DNA from: an uncultured Zoogloea sp. | Lineage (GTDB): Bacteria > Pseudomonadota > Gammaproteobacteria > Burkholderiales > Rhodocyclaceae | Assembly: GCA_937967645.1 (NCBI GenBank) | Contig: CALBTT010000214.1 | Span: 60,105 to 124,104, forward strand | Reading direction: 5' to 3' | Length of the DNA stretch: 64,000 nt | In this document: positions 55,748 to 64,000 of the stretch, piece after piece | Layout: every line of letters begins with the position of its first letter | How positions within the stretch are numbered: position 1 is the stretch's first letter | Notes under the pieces: model-generated | What the model was told of the DNA's origin: nothing | Database searches by the model: none | The model's input: the letters and a program-made list of their open reading frames with translations, nothing else | Position numbers and translations under genes: made by a program

Positions 55748-57760
55748 TTATTCGAACTCGATGATGACCTCGTCCACCGCCAGGCTCTGGCCGGCGCTGG
55801 AGACGATCTTCTTGACCTTGCAGTCCTGCTCGGCCTTGAGGATGTTCTCCATCTTCATCGCCTCGATGACCGCCAGCTTCTCACCGGCCTTCACTTCCTG
55901 CCCCACCTGCACCGACACCTCGCGCAGCAGGCCCGGCATCGGCGACAGCAGGTACTTGGACAGATCGGGCGGCAGCTTCTCGGGCATCAGCGCCAGCAGC
56001 TCTGCAGCACGGGCGCTCATCACCATGAAGTCGGCACGGGTGCCCCAGTGGAACAGGCTGTACTTGGTCTTGTGACGCTCCACCTGGAGGGTGAAGGGCT
56101 CACCGTTGACCGTGCCGTTGAACAGGGACTCACCGAGCTTCCAGTCGGACTTGATCTCGTAGGACTTGCCGGCGTACTCCACGTGGTAGCCGCCGGCGAC
56201 CGGACGGGCCACCACCGGGTGGTGCTCGTTGCCTTCCTTGTTCAGGCGCACCACCATCCAGTGGTCGCCCACCAGGCGCTCGTGGCCTTCCAGCTGGCCG
56301 GACACGGAGGCGGCACGATCGGTGTAGGCGCGATACACATAGGCAGCCACGGACACCAGCAGGGCCGGATCATCGTGGGGCACCATCGAGGCGTCAAAGC
56401 CGGTCGGGTAATGCTTGGGGATGAAGCCGGTGTCGAAGATGCCCGAATGGAAGACCGGGTGCTGCATCAGCGCGGCCTGGAACGGGATGTTCGACGAGAT
56501 GCCGCGGATCACGAAGCCGTTGAGGGCGTCACGCATGCGGGCGATGGCCTCGGCGCGGGTCGGGGCGTGCACGATGAGCTTGGCGATCATCGAGTCATAG
56601 AACATGGAGATCTCGCCACCGTCGTACACACCGGTATCGACGCGGGTGGTGCCCTTGCCGTCGGTGGTCTCCTTGGGCGGCAGGAACTTCACCAGCCGGC
56701 CGGTGGAGGGCAGGAAGCCGCGGAACGGGTCTTCGGCGTTGATCCGGCACTCCATGGACCAGCCGTTGATCTTGACGTCGGCCTGGCTGAGCGGCAGCTT
56801 CTCGCCATAGGCAACGCGGATCATCTGCTCGACCAGGTCGAGGCCGGTGATCAGCTCGGTGACCGGGTGTTCCACCTGGAGACGGGTGTTCATCTCGAGG
56901 AAGTAGAACTCCTTGGTCGCACCGGACACCACGAATTCGACGGTACCCGCGGATTCGTAGTTCACCGCACGGGCCAGGGCCACGGCCTGTTCGCCCATGG
57001 CCTTGCGCATCTCGGGATCGACGAAGGGGCTCGGTGCCTCTTCGATGACCTTCTGGTGGCGGCGCTGGATCGAGCAGTCACGCTCGTTCAGGTACACGTA
57101 GTTGCCGTGGCTGTCGCCCAGCACCTGGATCTCGATGTGGCGCGGCTCGAGCACGTACTTCTCGATGAAGACGCGGTCGTCACCGAAGGAGTTGCGGGCT
57201 TCATTGACGCAGGAGGAGAAGCCTTCGTGGGCTTCGGCGTCGTTGTAGGCCACGCGCAGACCTTTGCCACCACCGCCGGCGGAGGCCTTGATCATCACCG
57301 GATAGCCGATCTTCCTGGCGATCTCGACGGCCTCATCCGGGCCGGCGATGGCGTCGTTGTAGCCGGGGATGGTGTTCACACCGGCTTCGATGGCGAGCTT
57401 CTTGGACTCGATCTTGTCGCCCATCTTGGCGATGGAGTAGTGCTTCGGGCCGATGAACTTGACGCCTTCCTCTTCCAGACGGCGGGAGAACTCGGCGTTT
57501 TCGGACAGGAAGCCGTAGCCCGGGTGAACGGCCTGGGCACCGGTCTGCTTGCACGCGGCGATGATCTTGTCGGCGACCAGGTAGGATTCCTTGGAAGCCG
57601 CCGGGCCGATGCACACGGCCTCGTCGGCCAGCTCCACGAACAGGGCGTCCTTGTCGGCCTCGGAGTACACGGCGACAGTGGCGATGCCCATCTTGCGGGC
57701 GGTCTTGATGACGCGGCAGGCGATTTCACCGCGGTTTGCAATCAGGATCTTGGTAAACAT
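55748..57760 (-). CDS. pccA: Acetyl/propionyl-CoA carboxylase, biotin carboxylase and carrier subunit (alpha)
   Basis: The protein has 670 residues. The N-terminal biotin carboxylase part begins KILIANRGEIACRVIKTARKMG, with the ATP-grasp glycine loop ASAGGGGKGLRV and EMNTRLQVEHPVTE. The C-terminal biotin carrier domain has the EAMKMEN biotinylation site. The middle BT domain links the two. It carboxylates biotin for the beta subunit, most likely making methylmalonyl-CoA from propionyl-CoA, as the operon also contains a mutase. It is the last gene of the minus-strand run mutase-meaB-beta-alpha. Confidence 0.95.
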   Translation of the reverse strand: MFTKILIANRGEIACRVIKTARKMGIATVAVYSEADKDALFVELADEAVCIGPAASKESYLVADKIIAACKQTGAQAVHPGYGFLSENAEFSRRLEEEGVKFIGPKHYSIAKMGDKIESKKLAIEAGVNTIPGYNDAIAGPDEAVEIARKIGYPVMIKASAGGGGKGLRVAYNDAEAHEGFSSCVNEARNSFGDDRVFIEKYVLEPRHIEIQVLGDSHGNYVYLNERDCSIQRRHQKVIEEAPSPFVDPEMRKAMGEQAVALARAVNYESAGTVEFVVSGATKEFYFLEMNTRLQVEHPVTELITGLDLVEQMIRVAYGEKLPLSQADVKINGWSMECRINAEDPFRGFLPSTGRLVKFLPPKETTDGKGTTRVDTGVYDGGEISMFYDSMIAKLIVHAPTRAEAIARMRDALNGFVIRGISSNIPFQAALMQHPVFHSGIFDTGFIPKHYPTGFDASMVPHDDPALLVSVAAYVYRAYTDRAASVSGQLEGHERLVGDHWMVVRLNKEGNEHHPVVARPVAGGYHVEYAGKSYEIKSDWKLGESLFNGTVNGEPFTLQVERHKTKYSLFHWGTRADFMVMSARAAELLALMPEKLPPDLSKYLLSPMPGLLREVSVQVGQEVKAGEKLAVIEAMKMENILKAEQDCKVKKIVSSAGQSLAVDEVIIEFE

Positions 57761-57779
57761 GTCTTGGCGTCCTCGGCGA

Positions 57780-59315
<1,536 letters not shown>

Positions 59316-59349
59316 TTACAACCTCCAGTAAAAATCCGGTTCGTTGGTT

Positions 59350-60357
59350 TCAGCCCAGATGACCCAGCAGCCGCATCGCGGCGGCGGATGGCGTCGTCCG
59401 GCCGGCCTCCACGGCCGCCTGCAAACCCGCCAGCTCCTGCTGGACCGTGGGATGGCTTGCAAAGCGGGCGCGCAGGCCCTGGTCGATCAGTTCCCACATC
59501 CATGCCTGCGCCTGATGACGGCGACGGGCATCGAATTCACCGCTCTTCTGCATGGCGGAGCGGTAGTCGCCAATGGTCTTCCAGAACTCTGCGATGCCCT
59601 GCTTCTGCAGCGCCGACAGCATGAGCACCGGCGGCGTCCAGTTGGGCGAGGCATGGCGCAGCATGCCCAGGGCGCTCTTGATCTGCGAGCGGGCCACGTT
59701 GGCCGCCTGGGGGTTGATGTCGGCCTTGTTGATGACGATCAGGTCGGCGATCTCCATGATGCCTTTCTTGATCGCCTGCAGGTCGTCACCGGCGTTGGGC
59801 AGCTGGAGCAGGCAGAAGATGTCGGTCATGCCCGCCACGGCGGTCTCCGACTGCCCGACACCCACCGTCTCGATGATGATCACGTCGAAGCCGGCGGCCT
59901 CGCATACCAGCATGGCCTCGCGGGTCTTCTCGGCAACACCGCCGAGGCTGCCCGCCGAGGGGCTCGGCCGGATGAAGGCCTCGGTGCGCTGGGACAACAG
60001 CTCCATGCGCGTCTTGTCGCCGAGGATGGACCCGCCGGTGACGCTGGAGGATGGATCGACCGCCAGCACCGCCACCTTGTGACCCTGCTCGATGAGGTAC
60101 AGCCCGAGCGCTTCGATGAAGGTGGACTTGCCCACCCCGGGCACACCCGAGATGCCGACCCGCATCGACCGGCCGGTGTGGGGCAGCAGCCCCTCCAGCA
60201 CACTGCGGGCGCGCTGCTTGTGGTCCGGCCGCTGGGATTCGATCAAGGTGATCGTCTTGGCGAGGGGACGCAGCTGATGCGCCAGCACACCGTCGACCAG
60301 GGCTTGGTCTACGGCGTCCCGTTGCGGCAGGTCGGCAGGCATGTTCATGGGGCTCAT
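59350..60357 (-). CDS. meaB: Methylmalonyl-CoA mutase-associated GTPase MeaB
   Basis: The protein has about 335 residues from ATG 60357; ATG 60348 and a TTG at 60375 are also in frame. The G1 motif is GISGVPGVGKSTFIEAL, followed by AVDPSSSVTGGSILGDKTRM, ETVGVGQSE and the base-recognition NKAD. MeaB is the G-protein chaperone that loads and protects the cobalamin cofactor of methylmalonyl-CoA mutase. Its place between the mutase and the carboxylase genes is standard. Confidence 0.95.
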   Translation of the reverse strand: MSPMNMPADLPQRDAVDQALVDGVLAHQLRPLAKTITLIESQRPDHKQRARSVLEGLLPHTGRSMRVGISGVPGVGKSTFIEALGLYLIEQGHKVAVLAVDPSSSVTGGSILGDKTRMELLSQRTEAFIRPSPSAGSLGGVAEKTREAMLVCEAAGFDVIIIETVGVGQSETAVAGMTDIFCLLQLPNAGDDLQAIKKGIMEIADLIVINKADINPQAANVARSQIKSALGMLRHASPNWTPPVLMLSALQKQGIAEFWKTIGDYRSAMQKSGEFDARRRHQAQAWMWELIDQGLRARFASHPTVQQELAGLQAAVEAGRTTPSAAAMRLLGHLG

Positions 60358-60408
60358 CAATGGCGCGCGCGCCAACCGGAGTCGGCGCGCTTGTCTCTAC
60401 GGTTCCGG

Positions 60409-62571
60409 TCAGGCCTTGCGGGCAGCGCGGATCTGCTTCAGCACTTCGCGGGCCGAGGTCTGGATCGGCGTGCCCGGGCCAAAGATGCCCTTGGCACCGG
60501 CGGCGTAAAGCGCGTCGTAGTCCTGGGCCGGGATGACGCCACCGACGAAGGTGATGATGTCGTCCGCACCCTGGGCCTTGAGGGCGTTGATGATCGCCGG
60601 CACCAGGGTCTTGTGGCCGGCAGCCAGGCTGGAGCAGCCCACGGCATGCACGTCGTTCTCGATGGCGTGACGGGCGGCTTCTTCGGGGGTCTGGAAGAGC
60701 GGGCCGATGTCGATGTCGAAGCCCAGGTCGGCGAAGGCCGAGGCCACCACCTTGGAGCCCCGGTCATGGCCGTCCTGACCCAGCTTGGCGATCATGATGC
60801 GGGGACGACGGCCTTCCTCGGCCACGAAGGCCTCGATGTCGGCCTTGAGGGCCTGCCAGTCGTCATTGCCCTCGACCACCGCGTTGTAGATGCCGGTGAC
60901 GGCCTGCGGGTTGGCGCGGTAGCGGCCGAAGACGGCTTCCAGCGCATCGGAGATCTCACCCACGGTGGCACGCAGGCGCACGGCCTTGACGGACAGGTCG
61001 AGCAGGTTGCCTTCGCCGGTCTTCGCGGCTTCGGTGAGGGCCGCCAGGGCTGCCTTGACGGCGGCATTGTCACGGCTGGCACGGATCTGGGCCAGACGGG
61101 CGACCTGGGCTTCACGCACGGCGTGGTTGTCGATGTCGAGGATCTCGATCGGGTCTTCCTTGGCGAGCTTGTACTTGTTCACGCCAACGATCACGTCCTT
61201 GCCGGAGTCGATGCGGGCCTGCTTGTCGGCCGCACACTCCTCGACCTTCATCTTGGCCCAGCCGGACTCGACGGCCTTGGTCATGCCGCCCATCGCCTCG
61301 ATTTCCTCGATCAGGGCCCAGGCCTTGTCGGCCATGTCCTGAGTCAGCTTTTCCATCATGTAGGAGCCGGCCCACGGGTCCACCACGCTGGTGATGTGGG
61401 TCTCTTCCTGGATGATGATCTGGGTGTTGCGGGCGATGCGGGCCGAGAACTCGGTCGGCAGCGCGATGGCTTCGTCCAGGGCGTTGGTATGCAGGGACTG
61501 GGTACCGCCGAACACGGCCGCCATCGCCTCGATGGTGGTGCGCACCACGTTGTTGTACGGATCCTGCTCGGTGAGCGACCAGCCGGAGGTCTGGCTGTGG
61601 GTCCGCAGCATCATGGACTTCTGGCTCTTCGGCTCGAACTGCTTCATCAGGCGCCACCACAGCATGCGCGCGGCGCGCATCTTGGCGATCTCGAGGTAGA
61701 AGTTCATGCCCACTGCCCAGAAGAAGGACAGGCGGCCCGCGAAGGTGTCCACATCCATGCCGGACTTGATGCCGGTGCGCACGTACTCGACACCGTCGGC
61801 CAGCGTGAAGGCCAGCTCGATGGCCTGGTTGGCGCCTGCTTCCTGGATGTGATAGCCCGAGATCGAGATGCTGTTGAACTTGGGCATGTGGGTCGACGTG
61901 TAATTGAAGATATCAGCGATGATCTTCATCGACGGCGTCGGCGGGTAGATATAGGTGTTGCGGACCATGAACTCCTTGAGGATGTCGTTCTGGATGGTCC
62001 CGGACAGCTTGTCCTGCGACACGCCCTGCTCTTCGGCGGCGACGATGTAGCCGGCCAGGATCGGCAGCACGGCGCCGTTCATGGTCATGGACACGGACAC
62101 CTTGTCGAGGGGGATCTCGTTGAAGAGGATCTTCATGTCCTCGACGGAGTCGATGGCCACGCCGGCCTTGCCCACGTCACCCACCACACGGGGGTTGTCG
62201 GAGTCGTAGCCGCGGTGGGTGGCCAGGTCGAAGGCCACCGACACGCCCTGACCGCCGGCGGCCAGCGCCTTGCGATAGAAGGCATTGGACGCTTCGGCGG
62301 TGGAGAAGCCGGCGTACTGGCGGATGGTCCACGGCCGGGCCGCGTACATGGTGGCCTGGGGCCCGCGCAGGAAGGGCTCGAAGCCCGGCAGGGTGTTGGT
62401 GTACTTGAGGCCTTCGAGATCGGCCGCGGTGTACAGCGGCTTGACCGTGATGCCCTCGGGCGTCACCCAGTTCAGCTTGGCGACATCGCCTTCAGGAGCC
62501 GACTTGGAGGCGGCCTTGTTCCAGGCGGCCAGATCAGGTTGGGGGAAGGTCGGTTCGTTGGTGTTCGCCAT
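60409..62571 (-). CDS. scpA: Methylmalonyl-CoA mutase
   Basis: The protein has 720 residues from ATG 62571, the size of the single-chain (large-subunit-type) enzyme. The N-terminal barrel contains RPWTIRQYAGFSTAEASNAFYRKAL and SISGYHIQEAGANQ. The C-terminal cobalamin domain has GQDGHDRGSKVVASAFADLGFD, with the H-x-x-G base-off binding motif. It isomerises (R)-methylmalonyl-CoA to succinyl-CoA using adenosylcobalamin. A methylmalonyl-CoA epimerase gene is not in the window. It is the first gene of the operon, with a candidate promoter about 215 bp upstream. Confidence 0.96.
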   Translation of the reverse strand: MANTNEPTFPQPDLAAWNKAASKSAPEGDVAKLNWVTPEGITVKPLYTAADLEGLKYTNTLPGFEPFLRGPQATMYAARPWTIRQYAGFSTAEASNAFYRKALAAGGQGVSVAFDLATHRGYDSDNPRVVGDVGKAGVAIDSVEDMKILFNEIPLDKVSVSMTMNGAVLPILAGYIVAAEEQGVSQDKLSGTIQNDILKEFMVRNTYIYPPTPSMKIIADIFNYTSTHMPKFNSISISGYHIQEAGANQAIELAFTLADGVEYVRTGIKSGMDVDTFAGRLSFFWAVGMNFYLEIAKMRAARMLWWRLMKQFEPKSQKSMMLRTHSQTSGWSLTEQDPYNNVVRTTIEAMAAVFGGTQSLHTNALDEAIALPTEFSARIARNTQIIIQEETHITSVVDPWAGSYMMEKLTQDMADKAWALIEEIEAMGGMTKAVESGWAKMKVEECAADKQARIDSGKDVIVGVNKYKLAKEDPIEILDIDNHAVREAQVARLAQIRASRDNAAVKAALAALTEAAKTGEGNLLDLSVKAVRLRATVGEISDALEAVFGRYRANPQAVTGIYNAVVEGNDDWQALKADIEAFVAEEGRRPRIMIAKLGQDGHDRGSKVVASAFADLGFDIDIGPLFQTPEEAARHAIENDVHAVGCSSLAAGHKTLVPAIINALKAQGADDIITFVGGVIPAQDYDALYAAGAKGIFGPGTPIQTSAREVLKQIRAARKA

Positions 62572-62783
62572 GGCTTTTCTACCCTCACGATGCGGGGCCG
62601 CTGTGCAGCCCGTAGTAATTAGTGACGCCAGAACCGGCCGTGACCCCTGGCCACGGCCGGCTGCCGTGCCCCGCGCAGGGCAGTTTTCTCCCTCCCTCTG
62701 TTTTTGTGATCGGGCTGCCATGGGCAACCGGATCGGCACAAGGGTTACGTACCTGCGCAGGAACTTGACTTGCTATCTTGTAG

Positions 62784-62813
62784 ATAATACTTTATCCATA
62801 ATTATGGATGCAA
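62784..62813 (-). promoter_or_regulatory. Candidate promoter of the methylmalonyl-CoA operon
   Basis: On the minus strand TTGCAT (62813-62808) and TATTAT (62789-62784) are spaced 18 bp, a good sigma70 fit. The perfect 16-bp palindrome 62794-62809 fills most of the spacer and touches the -35. Transcription from here would give a 5' leader of about 200 nt before the mutase ATG at 62571. Confidence 0.72.
62794..62809. promoter_or_regulatory. Candidate GntR operator (ATCCATAATTATGGAT)
   Basis: ATCCATAATTATGGAT is a perfect 16-bp palindrome in an AT-rich patch of a GC-rich genome. It sits in the spacer of the candidate mutase promoter and overlaps an alternative start (62804) of the divergent GntR gene. 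A GntR dimer bound here would block the mutase promoter and could control its own gene. Confidence 0.75.
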
Positions 62814-62854
62814 CAGCAGAAAACGATACTTTCCCGACCTTGTCAGCCAGAACC

Positions 62855-63526
62855 ATGAATGCCGGCCGGATCGCCCCCCTTGCGCTCTATCAGGAAGTCG
62901 CGGAACGCCTGCGCCAGCGCATTTTTTCCCATGAGCTGCCGCCGGGCACCTGGGTGGACGAGCAGGCGCTGGCGACCCAGTACGGCATCTCGCGCACGCC
63001 CCTGCGGGAGGCCCTGAAGGTGCTGGCCGCCGAAGGCCTGGTGACCCTCAAGCCACGCCGCGGCTGCTACGTGACGGAGATCTCGGAGCGGGACCTGGAT
63101 GAGATCTTCACGGTCATGGCCCTGCTCGAGGGCCAATGCGCGGCCGACACCGCGCGCAAGGCCAGTGATGCCGACCTGACGCGCCTGCGGGGGGTTCACG
63201 AAGAGTTGGAAAAGGCCGCCACATCGAAGGACATCGACGCTTACTTCGAAGCCAACCAGGCCTTCCACCAGGAAATCCAGCTGATTGCAGACAACCGCTG
63301 GCTGACCCAGGCCATCACCGACCTCCGCAAGGTGATCAAGCTGTCGCGCCATCACTCGCTGTTCAGCGAAGGGCGCCTCGAGCAATCCCTGGCCGAACAC
63401 CGGACCATCCTGGACGCCATCTCCCGCCGGGACGCCGCACAGAGCGAAGGCATGATGCGCGAGCACATCGCCAGCGGTCGCAAGGCCCTGGCAAAGATCG
63501 CCGCCCGGAAAGAAACCCAGGCCTGA
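62855..63526 (+). CDS. GntR family (FadR/FCD-type) transcriptional regulator
   Basis: The protein has 223 residues from ATG 62855. An in-frame ATG at 62804 would give 240 residues, but that codon lies in the palindromic operator, so 62855 is preferred. The winged helix reads LYQEVAERLRQRIFSHELPPGTWVDEQALATQYGISRTPLREALKVLAAEGLVTLKPRRGCYVTEI. A helical FCD ligand-binding domain follows (DLDEIFTVMALLEGQCA... HHSLFSEGRLEQSLAEHRTILDAI). FCD regulators bind organic acids or acyl compounds, which fits control of the divergent mutase operon. This is inference from position and the shared palindrome. Confidence 0.9.
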   Translation: MNAGRIAPLALYQEVAERLRQRIFSHELPPGTWVDEQALATQYGISRTPLREALKVLAAEGLVTLKPRRGCYVTEISERDLDEIFTVMALLEGQCAADTARKASDADLTRLRGVHEELEKAATSKDIDAYFEANQAFHQEIQLIADNRWLTQAITDLRKVIKLSRHHSLFSEGRLEQSLAEHRTILDAISRRDAAQSEGMMREHIASGRKALAKIAARKETQA

Positions 63527-63619
63527 CCGACGGGGCCGGCAACAGCCGCCCGGATCAGGCTCGCGGCTGCACTCGCAAGCCGCCCCACGGAAATTCCCTC
63601 CCAGACTCCGTAAAAAAAA

Positions 63620-63649
63620 GCCCCGCAGGCATGTGCCTGCGGGGCTTTT
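63620..63649. terminator. Bidirectional terminator between gntR and the acetate symporter
   Basis: GCCCCGCAGGCA (63620-63631) pairs with TGCCTGCGGGGC (63634-63645). TTTT follows on the plus side (63646-63649) and a run of A residues precedes it on the left (63612-63619), so it serves both the plus-strand gntR and the minus-strand symporter gene. Confidence 0.92.
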
Positions 63650-63671
63650 CACAACACTTTGCTGCCGATGA

Positions 63672-64000
63672 TCAATGCGAGCTGGCGTCGGCGGCTCCGA
63701 AGCCGGTCTGGGCACGCACGTACTGATCGTCGAACAGGGCACGCTCCGCCTTGGCCTCGTCACTATTGTCGAGCAGCGAGACAACAATGGTCACCAGGAA
63801 GGCCAGGGGCATGGAGAACAGGGCCGGCTGGTCGTAGGGGAACAGAGCCTGGGCGTTGCCCAGCACAGTCACCCACACCGACTTGGAGAACAGCACGAAC
63901 AGCACGGCTGCCACCAGGCCAAGATAGCCCCCCGCCACCGCACCGCGGGTGGTCAGGCCCTTCCAGTACATGGAGAGGATCAGCACCGGGAAGTTGGCGG
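63672..64000 (-). CDS. actP: Cation/acetate symporter (ActP-like), C-terminal part cut by window edge
   Basis: Only the last ~109 residues are inside the window. They show the sodium:solute symporter C-terminal helices: ILSMYWKGLTTRGAVAGGYLGLVAAVLFVLF and ALFSMPLAFLVTIVVSLLDN. The cytoplasmic tail is acidic, ERALFDDQYVRAQTGFGAA. The WKGLTTRGA-type segment is typical of ActP-family acetate/monocarboxylate permeases. The start is beyond 64000. It would import acetate or related acids that feed the acyl-CoA metabolism encoded next to it. Confidence 0.85.
   Translation of the reverse strand, partial: ANFPVLILSMYWKGLTTRGAVAGGYLGLVAAVLFVLFSKSVWVTVLGNAQALFPYDQPALFSMPLAFLVTIVVSLLDNSDEAKAERALFDDQYVRAQTGFGAADASSH

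Noticed and set aside
59344..62622. A plus-strand frame of over 1000 codons opposite meaB and methylmalonyl-CoA mutase
   Set aside because: The composition is typical of antisense frames and it contains no domain. meaB and the mutase on the other strand are unambiguous.
62804..62854. Start of the GntR gene at ATG 62804
   Set aside because: That start codon lies within the perfect 16-bp palindrome and the spacer of the opposite promoter. ATG 62855 leaves the complete helix-turn-helix and fits an autoregulated promoter better. It remains an alternative.

Overview
The window is a GC-rich, gene-dense piece of a bacterial chromosome with no rRNA, tRNA, insertion sequence, prophage or CRISPR array that I could find. 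The gene content and order fit a betaproteobacterium, most likely of the Rhodocyclales (Azoarcus/Thauera/Dechloromonas-like). The supporting signs are a gshA of the 'ferrooxidans' type followed by gshB and an incomplete PTS (EIIA-Man, HPr, EI), a metX-metW pair, class I phaC, the argS-SPOR-dsbA-SDR order, and a propionyl-CoA/methylmalonyl-CoA operon. The order assignment is inference from gene content.

Layout. 1-3588 (minus): a translationally coupled trio of TPR/SPINDLY-type O-GlcNAc transferase, an aberrant D-2-hydroxyacid dehydrogenase and an HpcH/HpaI-like aldolase cut by the left edge. 3664-9176: yicC, then divergently a Ser/Thr kinase and PP2C phosphatase pair, rph, rdgB and hemW. 9192-11603: a GNAT/FemAB-like protein and an orphan NPPY adenine methyltransferase flanking an AT-rich gap. 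11728-17673: gshA, gshB, apbE, EIIA-Man, HPr, EI. 17762-19599: SAM-II riboswitch plus terminator, then metX-metW. 19696-22901: DyP peroxidase, an RNase H-like gene, and on the minus strand rapZ, a NusG-domain-II protein and a Gx transporter. 23047-29347 (minus): a metallo-hydrolase, two tandem DUF1289 genes, glutathione-dependent formaldehyde oxidation (frmA, fghA), a LOG protein, a 2-hydroxychromene-2-carboxylate isomerase, a thioesterase, and a GNAT-carbonic anhydrase fusion.

29544-36539: a MerR regulator with a nearby palindrome, a metallo-hydrolase, phaC, a PIN protein, MscS, a leaderless cobalamin-binding-type protein and alanine dehydrogenase. 36560-41462: a MarR regulator and a tripartite multidrug efflux operon, with matching candidate operators at both promoters. 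41469-45410 (minus): SDR, dsbA, SPOR protein, argS. 45575-53372: a secreted unknown, ubiB, a single-chain arginase-ornithine aminotransferase, an HNH protein, two lipoproteins (one FlgO-like) and a short Hsp70. 53388-55459 (minus): a periplasmic binding protein coupled to a membrane diguanylate cyclase. 55748-62571 (minus): acyl-CoA carboxylase alpha and beta, meaB and methylmalonyl-CoA mutase, divergent from a GntR regulator with a perfect 16-bp palindrome placed within the mutase promoter. The right edge cuts an acetate-type sodium:solute symporter.

Together the genes describe an organism that oxidises propionyl-CoA through the methylmalonyl-CoA route, stores carbon as polyhydroxyalkanoate, detoxifies formaldehyde with glutathione, and uses an incomplete PTS probably for regulation. 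The items most worth a second look are the arginase-OAT fusion, the SAM-II riboswitch followed by an intrinsic terminator, the glycosyltransferase trio with a catalytically altered dehydrogenase, the GNAT-carbonic anhydrase fusion, and the two operator/promoter designs at the MarR and GntR loci.
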